Source: Cloeon dipterum (taxonomy: Eukaryota; Arthropoda; Insecta; Ephemeroptera; Baetidae). Taken from it: a stretch of 64,000 bases of DNA. This document shows, piece after piece, positions 38,491-48,382 of the stretch. Location of the stretch: NCBI RefSeq assembly GCF_949628265.1, contig NC_088789.1:36263883-36327882 (forward strand), read 5' to 3'. Numbering within the stretch: the first letter of the stretch is position 1; each line of letters starts with the position of its first letter. Made by a program: the position numbers and the translations under genes. The notes beneath the pieces were generated by a model. It had not been told where the DNA came from and searched no databases. It worked only from the letters and a program-made list of their open reading frames with translations.

Positions 38491-38876
38491 TCTAGGCAAA
38501 AATGTACATATAATGTGCCGCAAGACCGAGTTCATCGACCCTCGACATTGTTGTTTTAATTTTGTAACTATAGCAGTCACTCTATTTTATAATTAGATCT
38601 TATTGTTAGGCTCGGTTTAGAATAGCATCATTAGAACCGTTGATTAATTTGCGTCAAATATTGTGACACCTAAATTAATCAGTAAAATCGCAATTCAAAA
38701 TTTGCGCTACGTTTGAATCCCCTCATTGAAAACAAAATAATATTCTTAATGAAAAATTAAGAATTTATAGAAAAAAAAGAATTTCAGTGCAGAGAATAAA
38801 AGCCTTTTTGTTATTTATTTGTCTTCAGTTCTCGCATGTGGATTTTTAAATATTTATGATTCTCAGCTTGCTTAAG

Positions 38877-39035
38877 TGCGCATGCGTGGTTGGCAGCTGG
38901 CGGTGGCAGTCTCCACTCACAATCTTCAGTATGGCAGCGACATCGGCTGGAGGATGACGTGCGCGGTGCACTGCAGTCGTGATTGAGGGGCCAGCGACCA
39001 CCAGGCGACTACCGAGGAACACGGCTACATTTCGG
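38877..39035 (+). promoter_or_regulatory. TGCGCATG module 1 with exon and donor
   Basis: TGCGCATGCG at 38877 is followed by TGGTTGGCAGCTGGCGGTGG, then GATGACGTGCGCGGTG, then a short presumed leader exon ending ACATTTCGG|GTGAGTACAC at 39036. The order binding motif, leader, donor, and an intron opening with a TATTTTGGGGGC word is shared by all copies. The presumed exon is non-coding or carries only short frames. This pattern suggests a promoter with a first exon, but transcription is not shown. Confidence 0.45.
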
Positions 39036-39194
39036 GTGAGTACACTAATTTATTATTTCATATTTTGGGGGCTAAGAAATTCTATGAGTTTTCGTTTAAA
39101 TTATCGCGAGCTACTATGTGGCATCTTGATTGGGTCGCCGACGACCTGCAGCAGCTCTTCAAAACCATGTAAAAAGTTAAGTTCCTGTGAACGA

Positions 39195-39535
39195 AATTCC
39201 ATGCCGAAACGCGCAAAAATCTGATATATCGGGAACTGAAAATAGGTTACACAGCATTCGTTGACTGGAATCGGACGATAAAAAATCTGACTGCGTGAAT
39301 TATTGATTAGAATTCAATCCAACTGTTTCTCCAAAGGATTATTCGTGAATTTTTTGAAAATACGGGGCACTATTTGAATTTTTATTTCAAAAATTTGCAG
39401 CTAGTTGCATTAGAAATCTTAAAAAACATTTAATCAAGCAAAACAAAAAAACCCGCGTTACTGATTGCTTACTGATTTTGGATTTTGGCACGTCGAATTT
39501 CAATTTTGTACGCTATAAATGGTTATAGAAGCAGA
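39195..39535 (+). repeat. Dispersed intronic block, copy 1 of 4
   Basis: GGGAACTGAAAATAGGTTAC through TTGGCACGTCGAATTTCAAT. The closest partner is 58450-58770; more diverged partners are 42960-43345 and 51150-51540. The shared landmarks are AAAAATCTGACTGC, ATTATTGATTAGAA and GATTGCTTACTGATTTT. Confidence 0.9.
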
Positions 39536-39859
39536 ATTAAATTTAAATTCGAATTAAATTTAAATTTAAAGCAGGATATTTTGTACAAAAATTGCAAAAT
39601 TGGCTTTGTCGTAAAATTCCCGACACTAGTAGAAGTGGGAATCAGCTCAAATCTGCTGCTTGACACACACCCTTTTAATTTATAGCTGCTAGAGGCGCTC
39701 TCTTTGCGACACTCTGGGCTGCAGAGGGGGCCAAGTGTGCCGAAAGCCAATAATTCAATATTAATTTCCCTAAATTGTCCGATAAATTAAATTTTTCCGA
39801 GCTACTGTGATTCCACTGCTATTCCTATTATTATTTATCAATCAATGAATGAATTGCAG

Positions 39860-40194
39860 ATGGAGAGCCAATTGGAGCGGACGACGACGGAGACGACGGA
39901 TTTGTGCACGGTGAGCGAGGAGCTGGACTCTGGCAAAGGAAATGGAGCTGGCGCGGTGGAGCACGGAGAAAGGCCGAACGTCGAGCAAACCGCCGCGGCC
40001 GCCGCGCAAGCACGAGCTGGAGCAGGACCAGGAGCAGGAGGAGGAGCAGCAGCCCAATCTGTCAGAGGTCTGGTCCGAGCCGGACCACACCGTCTCGCTC
40101 GCGCGCATCGGCCTGCCCGAGAACAAGACGCCCGTCAACCAGACCGTCTCGTCGCCAAACTCCTCCGAGTTCGAGCACTCGCCCCGCACCCCAG
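39860..40194 (+). pseudogene. Coiled-coil gene fragment A, exon 1
   Basis: Acceptor GAATTGCAG|ATG at 39860 opens MESQLERTTTETTDLCTVSE. A 2-base loss near 39928-39932 shifts frame, after which the reading continues ELARWSTEKGRTSSKP, HELEQDQEQEEEQQPNLSEV, WSEPDHTVSLARIGLPENK and ends SPRTPG at CCAG|GTATTT in phase 1. The Glu/Gln-rich segment and the acidic Ser/Pro part look like a cytoskeletal scaffold. Remembered resemblance is to linker regions of centrosomin/CDK5RAP2-type proteins, which is weak evidence. Phase joins exactly to 40664. Incoming phase 0 also fits the exon at 34585. Confidence 0.5.
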
Positions 40195-40663
40195 GTATTT
40201 CCAACGCTGATACTATAAGAGAGCTTCAACTTGTTTGGCCTCTACTTGCAGCTTAAAGTTGTTTTATCGCGTTAAAATGGCGAATAAGAAGGCACAACTC
40301 GGAGAAAACAGTTCAATTCTTTGCTCCAGCGCAAATTTAATGTTACTGCGATTTTAAATCGATAGACTATCTCTCTAGCTGCAAGTAGGAACATAATAGA
40401 GGGCGATACGGTTCCAATCGGCGGCAACACTCATCTCTCCTTGCTCCTTAAAGTCTCTACTCTTAATTCAAAAAAATTTAATATCTGCCGATCACACAAT
40501 GTTTGCACCAATTTCTGAACCTTTATTTAACCACTCAAATCAAATTAAAAATGAAGTTTTCCCGTAAAATTCAGGAAATATTGAACAACGAGTGTAGAAA
40601 AACTGAACTCGCAGATCGAAAATAATGTAAACCCCTTTTTACTAATAGAAATGGTGGTTGCAG

Positions 40664-41510
40664 GCAAGAAAGCGTCGTACAAGAAGCTGGTGCAGCGGCT
40701 GCACGCGACGGAGCAGATCATCGAGGCGCTGCAGGCCGAGCTGAGCGCGCACAAGGCCCTGGCCAAGGCCGAGCAGCCGGTGGGGCAGGAGGCGGCGCTG
40801 GAATCGCAGCGGGCGCGACTGGAAGTGGTGGTGCGGCAGAGCGAGGCGACGCGGCAGCAGCTGGAGGCGGCGGCGAGGGGCGAGGCAGGCGGGCGCCGAC
40901 GCCGAGCGGCAGCTGGCGGAGGCGGAGGGCCGCGTGCGGCAGCTCGAGGCCGAGCTGAGCGAGCGGGACGGCGTGCAGCGCCACCTGCAGCTTGTGCAGC
41001 TCGAGACGCAGGAGGCGCTGGCCACCATGGAGGCGGCCAGGGCGGCCATGCACGACGAACTGGTGCACACGAGGCTCGCCTGCCAGCAGCTGGAGCGACG
41101 CGCGCTCGACGCCACCAGCAAGTGTCAACAGCTCGAGCAAGCCTCCAAGCAGGACATGCAGCGCTGCCAGCAGCAGGTGCAGCAGCTCGAGGCGGCGCGC
41201 CTCCGACAGCGACGAGCACTCTGCCAGCCGGCACACGCTGTCTTCGCCGGACCTGGGCATAGAGAGCGACACCGGCCGCAGCGGCGGAGGCGACGAGCGC
41301 AGCCGACTCAATTAGGAGAACTGGTAGCTCAAGCAGAAGCTTACCGAGAGCCAATCCATCTTGGAACGCTGCCTTGAGGCGCTCTACAAGAACCGCGACC
41401 GGCTGCGCGTATAGGCCTCCATGGAGAAGAAGCTGTTGCGCACGGACGAGGTGCTTCTCAAGGCCTTGCACAACCTCAAGCTGCTGCCCAGGTCGCCCCG
41501 AATTGCTGTC
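40664..41510 (+). pseudogene. Coiled-coil gene fragment A, exon 2, disabled
   Basis: Acceptor GGTTGCAG at 40661 joins in phase 1 to the previous exon and reads GKKASYKKLVQRLHATEQII, EALQAELSAHKALAKAEQP and a long Gln/Glu/Leu/Ala heptad coiled coil. One extra G near 40876-40880 and a second shift near 41191-41201 break the frame. In the restored frames follow SDSDEHSASRHTLSSPDLGI, ESDTGR, LKQKLTESQSILERCLEALY and KNRDRLRV. TAG codons interrupt at 41313, 41325 and 41412. The partner copy has CAG at the first of these. The 370-codon minus-strand frame over this exon is a GC-rich antisense shadow. A centrosomal coiled-coil scaffold origin is plausible but unproven. Confidence 0.6.
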
Positions 41511-41640
41511 GTTAAGGTGCTGGACTATGAGAGGATGATGCCTAGCTTGAGTCCGCCTGCATCCTCGGCGCTTGCGGCCGCGACGTCGGCATTTTTGGCG
41601 TCGCTGACGTCCACTCCGAGAAGAAGAAGGAGGTGGAGCC
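41511..41640 (+). pseudogene. Intron-exon remnant fused to fragment A
   Basis: GTCGTTAAG|GTGCTGGACTATGAG followed by TGCATCCTCGGCGCTTGCGG is homologous to the acceptor and exon at 45311-45540 (GTCGTTCAG|GTGCTGAACG). Most of that exon is deleted and the intron between it and the coiled-coil exon is lost. The reading CILGACGRDVGIFGVADVHS matches the related exons. Confidence 0.55.
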
Positions 41641-41658
41641 AAGCACAGCATGCACAAG

Positions 41659-41822
41659 TGCGCATGCGTGGTTGGCAGCTGGCGTTGGCAGACACAGACT
41701 CCAGTCGTCCAGTCTGGCAGCGACAGCGACTGAAGGATGACGTGCGCGGTGATGTTCTACAGCCGTGATTGAGGGGCCAAGCGGCCACTAGGCAACTATC
41801 GAGGACCATGGCCACATTGCGG
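41659..41822 (+). promoter_or_regulatory. TGCGCATG module 2 with exon and donor
   Basis: AAGTGCGCATGCGTGGTTGG at 41659, GATGACGTGCGCGGTG, then GAGGACCATGGCCACATTGC and GG|GTGAGTACAC at 41823. It is closest to module 1. The short open reading MATLR precedes the donor. Confidence 0.45.
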
Positions 41823-42101
41823 GTGAGTACACTACATTACTCGATATTTTGGGGGCCAAGATTTTCTTTGCGTTTTCATTAAATTCTCGCGCGCCACGAT
41901 GTAATAATATTGCGTCTTTAATTTCGGAAAAATTGCGAACAAACACGAATTTTTTATGCTAGAAACGGGCAACAATCGATTTGTCATTGATTTTTTTTTA
42001 TTTTGATTTGAAGCTCGGGCGCATCCCTATTCTTAAACGGATAATTTTCCTGTCATTCGTGCGTCTCAACTCATTAATTTCGCCAATATACGAAAAATGC
42101 A

Positions 42102-42280
42102 CAAACTAGCGCGCGCGCCTCCTCCCTGCCTCGCTTCAATTAACACGAGTGCGCGGCGTTTCTTTTATTACCGGCGAGACACGCGTTTTTATTGCCGTGC
42201 AGCCGCCTACGTGACGTCATAATAACACACGCGCGAATTATTGTGTTCCACTCGTCAGATACGGATAAATTTCCTGTCAT
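42102..42280. promoter_or_regulatory. CRE-bearing block, copy 1 of 4
   Basis: AACTAGCGCGCGCGCCTCC, ACGAGTGCGCGGCGTTTC, CCGCCTACGTGACGTCATAA and CACACGCGCGAATTATT form a CpG-rich block with the perfect CRE/ATF palindrome TGACGTCA at 42212-42219. Copies at 50290 and 59884 keep the palindrome; the copy at 55027 has TTACGTCA. Confidence 0.5.
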
Positions 42281-42394
42281 TCGTGCGTCTGGTGCGTCTC
42301 AACTCATTAATTTCGCCATTATACGAAAAATAAAACTTTTAAATCTTGCCGCGCTGTTTGCTGTTAGAGCTGGCGATCGGGAGCGAACTTAGCG

Positions 42395-42705
42395 GCGCCA
42401 GCGGCAGTTGCATGAAGCTTGATTTGCTAGGCCTGAGGCCAGTCGCCATTTTAGCAGCTGTGCTGAGAATTGTTTTTGGTCTATAGCCGTGCCGTGATCG
42501 AGGATTAAGAGGCCTGCGAGGTGGCCGGCGACCAACAGGCGGCCACCGAGGGCCGTGGCAGGCCACGGACGGCGTGCGGGACAAGTCAGAGGGCCCCGCT
42601 CAGCCAGATTCTGATTCCCAGTTTGCGAGGCCGACTTTTCCCAAGTGCATCGTCACGCGGGCTTGCAAGGATATCCGCAAATTGAAGCAGCAGCAGCCTA
42701 CGCTA
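42395..42705 (+). repeat. GC-rich block R, copy 1 of 7
   Basis: From GGCGCCAGCGGCAGTTGCAT through GTCGCCATTTT, CCGTGATCGAGGATTAAGAG, GGGCCCCGCTCAGCCAGATT and ATATCCGCAAATTGAAGCAG. The other copies start at about 47180, 50580, 55310, 60170, 60835 and 61525. GTCGCCATTTT is the reverse of a YY1/Pho-like AAAATGGCGAC. Fragments such as FPKCIVTRACKDIRKLK and DSLSQILIP look coding but lie in different frames, so an ancestral exon is suspected. Confidence 0.7.
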
Positions 42706-42712
42706 GCAGCAC

Positions 42713-42846
42713 ATGCAGGTGCAACCTTCGACCCTGCGGCCGCCGCCCGTCGCTGAGAGCGTCTCCGCCTCCCCCGTCAACTCGCTCCTTGACCACATCC
42801 ACGCAAGTTCCTTGACGCACCGCAACACTCGGAATTCATTCACGAG
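42713..42846 (+). pseudogene. Exon-like segment with GC donor, copy 1
   Basis: An open frame reads MQVQPSTLRPPPVAESVSAS then PVNSLLDHIHASSLTHRN and NSFTR. It ends at ACGAG|GCAAGTTT, a sequence matching the rare but established GC-AG donor class. GC-rich third positions end exactly there and AT-rich intron-like sequence follows. The partner is 50904-51037. The family is not recognised and the upstream exon limit is unclear. Confidence 0.4.
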
Positions 42847-42959
42847 GCAAGTTTCATCATATTTAATTGATAGCGGTGGCTTTAAAACTGCATATTTGAA
42901 CTTTCGCATCCTCTACGAATAATAGATATAGGCAAAATGAGGCTAGATATAACGCAATT

Positions 42960-43345
42960 CCAGGCCGAAACGCGCTAAAATCTGATTATCAGGAACTGAA
43001 ACGAGGTTTCGTAGCACTCGTTGACTTGAATGGGACGATAAAAAATCTGACTGCATCAATTATTGGTTAGAACACAATCCAACCGTTGCTCCAAATGAAA
43101 TTTCGTGAATTGTTTCATAATACGTAGCAAAATTTGATTTTTTTTCAAAAATTGCTAATTTCGTGTTCAATGGCATCAAATTTATTTTGAAGTTTTCCGA
43201 GTAATTTCTTCTGCTCTGCATTCTTCTTGTAAAAATATTTATTGATTCAGATAGTTGCAGTAGAAACTTTAAATAACATTTTTTTGCAATCGATTGCTTT
43301 ACTGATTTTTGTTATTTGGCACGTCAAATTTCAATTCAGCCAGAC
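42960..43345 (+). repeat. Dispersed intronic block, copy 2 of 4
   Basis: CAGGAACTGAAACGAGGTTT to TTGGCACGTCAAATTTCAAT. It is diverged from the copies at 39195 and 58450, with an extra 100 bases near 43160-43240, but almost identical to 51150-51540. Confidence 0.88.
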
Positions 43346-43390
43346 GACGAAACAAAATATTATTATATCATGTATTTGAGCTGGCTCTTA

Positions 43391-43611
43391 TGCGCATGCC
43401 TGTTGTTTAGCACTGCTAGCAGCTGGCACTCTTGGCACGAAGAGAAGATTGCTGCTGGTGGTGGCACTGCTAGCCTTGCAGCTGGCGGTGGCACTGGCAC
43501 TGGCAGTCTCCAGTCTCAGTCTTTAGTCTGACAGCAACGGGACAATGACGTGCGTGGTGCTGGTCTGCAGCCGTGACAGGCGAATATCGAGGACCATCAC
43601 ACACATGTTAA
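43391..43611 (+). promoter_or_regulatory. TGCGCATG module 3 with exon and donor
   Basis: TGCGCATGCC at 43391 (last G changed), then repeated GGTGGCACTGGCACTGGCAG, AATGACGTGCGTGGTGC and GAGGACCATCACACACATG, with donor TTA|AGTGAGTACAC near 43612. The donor has lost the usual GG before GT. Confidence 0.4.
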
Positions 43612-43948
43612 GTGAGTACACTATGCTTTGCTGTTCCCTTTTTCTTGTTCCTTTTTGCTTTTCCCTTTATCTAGCTTTCCCCAATTTTTATCAAATAGCT
43701 GATTTGGCTAATTTGGGCCTTGTGGCGAGGGGACGGTCGCCTTAGCTTTGCACTAGCCAATCAGATTAGCTCCAGGCCAAAAATCACCTCATATATATTC
43801 TCTAAAAATAAATTTCAAAGCTTTCGTCCTTAAATTATTTTTAAATTAAATTAAATTAAATAGTTTGACTGCAATAAAAATTCATTTATAGTTAAAAATT
43901 AATAAAATCAATATTAAGATATTGTGGTTGATGTTGTTGTGGTGTAAG

Positions 43949-44192
43949 GTCGTCGAAGAGGGCGCAACAGTGCGGTTCCAGTGCGCAATCGCCGGCCACC
44001 CGACGCCCTGGGTGACCTGGGACAAGGACGGCCTGATCCTGACGCCGTCGCGCAGACTGACCATCAAGGAGAGAGACGATCTGCGCATCGTCGAAATCAG
44101 CGAGGTGACCGTGGAGGACGCCGGCCTCTACAGAGCCACCCTGGAGAACGACGTCGGCCGCATCGAGGCTAGCGCCAGGCTGGACGTCATCA
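43949..44192 (+). CDS. Ig I-set domain exon, copy 1
   Basis: Acceptor GTGTAAG|GTC and donor ATCA|GTGAGT enclose 244 open bases, phase 0 in and phase 1 out. The reading starts VVEEGATVRFQCAIAGHPTP. The B-strand Cys is residue 12, the core Trp of VTWDKDG is residue 24, and there is a DAGLYRATLEND F strand. The F-strand Cys is replaced by Ala, as often happens in intracellular muscle Ig domains of the titin/obscurin/MLCK class, so a sarcomeric or cytoskeletal Ig protein is the best guess. The polypyrimidine tract is G/T-rich and weak. One domain is encoded by one exon. The exon is open with splice sites kept. Confidence 0.8.
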
Positions 44193-44940
44193 GTGAGTTT
44201 TGTACTTTGTTCAATCCCCTCGGTACTTCCATTGATTAAATAATCTATTGCGTTCGATTACGTCGGTGGAAGACGCAATGACTTGCGATGCGATGCCTAC
44301 TGATGCATTTTTTAGTCTTGTCGTTGCGTCTTTTTCTCTTAGATTTAGTATCTCATGAGAGTAGGCAAGACTTGGAATTTGGGAAATTCAGTATGAGATG
44401 AGACAAAATATTTGCCAGCTTTCGGAAAATTGCCTTAAATATTATGCTCCTTCGCCAAGGGTTAAAAAATTCCTTGTCTGTCTTTTTCAACTATTTTATC
44501 AATTCTTCGTGGTTGATCCAGTTTAAATTCCAAATGGGTGGTAAAAATCGTTTTCATTTTTATATATTGCTTCGCAGAGCGTATCACACAGTTTTGACAG
44601 TCAAAGTTACGTTTAAAATTGAATATTTTTAATATTATCCTTCCATATGACTTTGGTTTTAAATTTTCTACCAGGTCATATTGGCGCGGAGACAAAATAT
44701 TGTGTTAATATAATCCAAAATGTATTTGAGGCAGTATTTCTGGATAACAGATGCGTTCGGGACTCGATGACTAAATTTCCCAATAGAAAAGCTTCGTTTT
44801 TTCGTTCCAGTTTTAAATTTTTTGGTCTGTGAACTCTAAGGCGAATATTTTTACTTTTAGCTTCCAAATCACCACGGAATCATCAAACAAAGCATTAATA
44901 ATTCAGTTTTAAACTATTTGAACCATATTTAAGTCGTTTT
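44193..44940 (+). other. Intron after Ig exon copy 1
   Basis: AT-rich sequence with no coding signal. It is paralogous to 52382-53130, including ATGCGATGCCTACTGATGCA and CTTTGGTTTTAAATTTTCTA. The 60-77 codon frames on both strands here are not conserved as protein. Confidence 0.6.
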
Positions 44941-45319
44941 TTGTGAAATATTTCGGTTTCTTCCTTATTCTTGCCGTTGGTGGTCGGTGTTCGGCAAAGA
45001 TTCTTGGCCCGGAAATGGTCTGAAACCGACGGTTGTGCTTCTCCGAGTGAAGAAACGGTTCTTTTTTTGTTAATCCCGTTTTAAAAGCTTAAATTATGAG
45101 TTAAAAACCTCCGCGAATTTTTATTTTTATTTTTCAAATGAAATATTTCCACTGCTGATTCTTTGCATTGATTTTACACGATACTTAAGACGTTTTAAAC
45201 AAATATTTCGCGAGCATTGACTTATTAGATTGCAAATGCTCCCATTTAATTTAATTTTCTTGTTTTTTTTTTGCGGCAAAAAACTGCGTCTGTTAATAAT
45301 TAAAATTGTTGTCGTTCAG

Positions 45320-45712
45320 GTGCTGAACGTTGAGGGTACGGACGTTGCGTAGCTCGAGTTCGCCGTTGAGGATTACATGTTTATAGTCCATCGCCAAAGT
45401 CGTCCGTGTCTCTCGACTTAGTCGGCCAACTGCTCGGGACCACTGGGCTGCATCCTCGGCGCTTGCGGCCGCGAAGTTGGCATTTTTGGCAGTGCTGCCG
45501 TCCACTTCTCATCCGCTGGGGCGATTGTCGGCAACCCCTTCAGCAGCGGGAACGACGGGAACGTGCATCCTTCGCGCGTTCTCATCCTCAATAGCCTTCG
45601 GAAGCACGTGGAACGCGTCAACGTCAGGCCGTCTCCCAGCTTGGCCGGCGTCCTGAAGAAGCCTGAGCCGCCCAGCATCCAGGTTACGCCCCGCCGCCAG
45701 GGTTCCTTCCAG
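45320..45712 (+). pseudogene. Two-exon fragment C1, first exon
   Basis: Acceptor GTCGTTCAG|GTGCTGAACG and donor TTCCAG|GTGAGT. The first frame reads VLNVEGTDVA then TAG, LEFAVEDY; a second frame gives GCILGACGREVGIFGSAAVH, FSSAGAIVGNPFSSGNDGN; a third gives HPSRVLILNSLRKHVERVNV and KKPEPPSIQVTPRRQGSFQ. All three paralogs share the early TAG. The copy at 56490 reads the later part without breaks, so this copy has extra shifts. A Ser/Gly-rich linker is encoded; the family is unknown. Confidence 0.55.
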
Positions 45713-45905
45713 GTGAGTCAAGTATCTTTTATAATTCTCCATATTTTATTTATTTAAAAAAAAAATATGCGGAACAAAACATAAACACTCGTGTTGCACT
45801 ACGTTGAAATCGACTAATTTATTGGTTGACATACGCTTTACAAGACTCGGGAGCTGCGCTCCAATTCTGTTAATTTCATTTCCATCGTGTCTTTCTTGTC
45901 AACAG

Positions 45906-46204
45906 AAAGTCAGACGCGATTCAGTCTCTGTCCAAGAGCGTGAAGCATGCTCTAAGCTGTGGTGACGCGGAGAGCAAGTTGGCCTTTCCCGAACCGACGC
46001 TATGCCTGGCAAAAGAGCTGGCCAAGCCTGCGGTCGCCGAGAGGAATTCGTTCGGTGACTGCGCTGGCTGACCTCACTCTATATAGTCAGACAAGCGTTG
46101 GCGTTGGCTCCTTGACCGCGTCTCCTTGATCCGCACGAGAAGCAGACCGCCGAGCTGACCAATGCCAAGTCAGCCGCTTTCACAAGTCACTGTCAGACTC
46201 GCAG
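45906..46204 (+). pseudogene. Two-exon fragment C1, second exon
   Basis: Acceptor TTGTCAACAG and donor CGCAG|GTAAGG. The reading is SLSKSVKHALSCGDAESKLA then FPEPTLCLAKELAKPAVAE. The frame is disturbed near 46060-46075 relative to the intact-looking copy at 48969, and the segment LWSDQRWRW is eroded. The helical Lys/Leu/Ala pattern fits a coiled coil. Confidence 0.55.
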
Positions 46205-46700
46205 GTAAGGCCAAAAATTTCCTTAAAACAGTTTTTGAATCACAAACAGGAATATAGATTGTTAAATTTTCCCGCATCACTTTGTTGCTCATCTCGGCGC
46301 CGCACATGCGCGGCAAACTGCTCTAATTTCGCGGTGTTTTAAATATTGGGAGTGTCAATTAATCGCACTGTGGGAGTGTAATATCGCGCGTGGCTGGAAA
46401 AGGCCGCAAATAATTTGATATATTTAAAAAAAAACAACAGTTATAGTTTATTAAGAAGTGAAAATTCAACACAATTTACTTAAAAACAGTTTTTGAATGA
46501 GTTTGCTGCTGTCGCTAGCAGTATAAAAATTCTATTTGCAAATTTAAAGTATTAATTCACTCGTTTTTATTCTGTGGTTTAACATCGAGCTGGTGAATGC
46601 GTGTGTGCGCACACCCGTCGCCATGCCAAACGCAGAGCTTTGTGTTTAGAAAGAAGGAGGCGGAGTCAAGGGACAATAATTTTTAGTGAGCTGGCGCTAA

Positions 46701-46887
46701 TGCGCATGCGTGTTGTCGTTAGTTAGCAGCTTAACAGCTGGCACTGTTATTGTTGACAGGCATTGCACTGGCAGATGCTGGAGGATGCGTGCTCTGTTGG
46801 CATGCGGTCGTAATTTAGTTGCCCGGGACCCGGCCAGCGACCATTAGGTGACTGTCGAGGACCACGGCTGACCCGCGGCCACACAGG
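46701..46887 (+). promoter_or_regulatory. TGCGCATG module 4 with exon and donor
   Basis: GCTAATGCGCATGCGTGTTG at 46701, GTTAGTTAGCAGC, CCCGGGACCCGGCCAGCGAC, GTCGAGGACCACGGCTGACC and CACAGG|GTGAGTACAA at 46888. The upstream GGAGGCGGAGTCAAGGGAC is kept in modules 5 and 7. Confidence 0.45.
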
Positions 46888-47180
46888 GTGAGTACAATTT
46901 ATAATGCATTATTTAATATTTTGGTGGCAACACAATTATACACGTCATCGTTACAATTTTGGAAGCCACTATGCAATTATTTGCATCTTGATAACGTAAA
47001 ATTTTGCATTTTTCATAAAACAAAAGAATTCCAACTTTATTTTTCGCAAGAAATGGGCATTGATCAAATCAATTTTGAAAATTTCAATGTTTAGCGATGC
47101 GAAATTTTACCGCAATCAAATCCATGACGAATTCGAACTTTTAAGTCTTGCCGCGCAATTTGCTGTTAGAGTAGGTGATT
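46888..47180 (+). other. Intron-like segment after module 4
   Basis: TTTATAATGCATTATTTAAT, CACGTCATCG and TGCAATTATTTGCATCTTGA. Paralogs follow the donors at 58072, 60537 and 61224. There is no coding signal. TTTGCAT-like words are frequent. Confidence 0.55.
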
Positions 47181-47700
47181 GGCAGCGACGCCAGCGGCAG
47201 TATTATGAAGTACGGGGTGGACGGTGTGTCGCTGGCGTCGCTTGTCGCTTGTTTTTGAGGCCAGTCGCCATTTTGGAAGTTGCGTTAACTCTGTCTCAGT
47301 CCGCGGCCGTGCCGTGATCGAGGATTAAGGGGCCTGCGAGGCGGCCGGCAACCACCAGACGGCCACCGATGGCCGTGGCCGGCCATGAACGGCGTGTAGG
47401 ACAAGTCGGAGGGCCCCGCTCAGCCAGATTCTGATTCCCAGGGTGCGAGGCTGAATTCTCCGAAGTGCATCGTAAGGCTGACTTGCATGGACATCCGCAA
47501 ATTACCGCAGCAGCTTCCTCCGCCAGCAGCACATGCAGGTGCAACCTTCGACCCTGCGGCCTCCTCCCATCGCTGAGAGCGATTCTTTCGCATGGATGTC
47601 CTGCAGAACATACCCTTGCCACCAGCCGCACGAGGGGCTCTATTTTGAAGACAGATATAATGCCTGGCTCTTCCTCCGAGTGGCTTTGGCAACAAGGTAG
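47180..47700 (+). repeat. Block R copy 2 with exon-like tail
   Basis: Block R (AAGTACGGGGTGGACGGTGT variant) continues into an open stretch near 47580-47694. This reads DSFAWMSCRTYPCHQPHEGL and YFEDRYNAWLFLRVALATR, ending at CAACAAG|GTAGG, donor-like. The same tail at 55695-55811 has shifted frames (HARQLHERLYFGDRC), so neither copy is convincing as a working exon. Confidence 0.5.
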
Positions 47701-48382
47701 GAAATTGCAACTAATTGCGAGCTTGATGTGTGTTAATTTTCCTTCGGCAAGCTCTATTTTCGTGATTTCTCTGCTCACTTTATGGCCGGTTAATTTTTCA
47801 GACCGCTCGCTGGCAGCAACAAATTTTACGCATTATCGATCGCATCAGTTTTGATATCTCTTACGATCCTAGTTACTCAACTGGTCATTTTTTCAATTGT
47901 TGTCTGTGTTGATATTTATTTTACCACCAATCATTTCAATGAACAATAATCGGGTTCTTAAATCCAGCCAAAAGGGAAATATTTCGGTTCCTTCCTTATT
48001 GTTGCCGTCGGTGTTCGGCAAAGATTCTTGGCCCGGAAATGATCTCAAACCGACGGTTGTGCTTCTCCGAGTGAAGAAACGGTTCTTTTTTTGTTAATCC
48101 CGTTTTAAAAACTTTAATTATGATATCTAAACCTCCGCGAATTTTTATTTTTATTTTTTAAAAGAAATATTTCCACCGATGATTCTTTGCATTGATTTTA
48201 CACGATAAATTAGACGTTTTAAACAATTATTTCGCAAGCATTGACTTATTATAAATAATCGATTGAAATGCTCCTTAAATGTCGCTATTTTCTTCCCAGT
48301 ATAGATTTTGAATATTTAATTTTCTTCGTTTTTTTGCTGCTAACAACTGCGTCTGTTAATAATTAAAATTGTTGTCGTTCAG

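Larger units (their letters stand above)
41316..42416 (+). repeat. 1.1 kb near-identical duplication (partner 59099-60198)
   Basis: From GAGAACTGGTAG to GCAGTTGCATGAAGCT the two copies differ by only a few bases at a constant offset of 17783-17782. After 42416 copy B switches to match the block at 50608 instead, showing a mosaic junction. It carries module 2, an intron start and a CRE palindrome. Confidence 0.93.
42050..44930 (+). repeat. 2.9 kb segmental duplication, copy 1 (partner 50230-53130)
   Basis: The two copies lie 8.19 kb apart and share block R, the GC-donor exon, module 3, the Ig exon and the following intron. Examples are 43316 with 51508 and 43949 with 52138. Differences are scattered substitutions and small indels. 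The boundaries are approximate. Confidence 0.92.
44945..46890 (+). repeat. Block C, copy 1 of 3
   Basis: From ATTTCGGTTTCTTCCTTATT through both C1 exons and module 4 to the donor at 46888. Copies 2 and 3 are at about 47975-50003 and 56083-58071. Intergenic, exonic and intronic parts are duplicated together, so these are DNA-level duplications, not retrocopies. Confidence 0.92.

Noticed and set aside
41313..41414. Nuclear genetic code with TAG as glutamine
   Set aside because: The same fragments also carry frameshifts and a TAG at a tryptophan site, so decay is simpler.
40545..41657. 370-codon minus-strand frame (and 159, 197, 94 codon relatives)
   Set aside because: It is antisense to a GC-rich coiled-coil exon with repeated CTGCAG codons. 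The reading is Arg/Ala/Pro/Ser-rich, has no domain and carries no splice logic.
43316..43531. 71-codon frame duplicated at 51508 with a signal-like hydrophobic stretch
   Set aside because: It is identical because it lies in the 2.9 kb duplication. It runs over the TGCGCATG module, starts in shared intronic sequence and has low-complexity Gly/Thr/Ser at the end.
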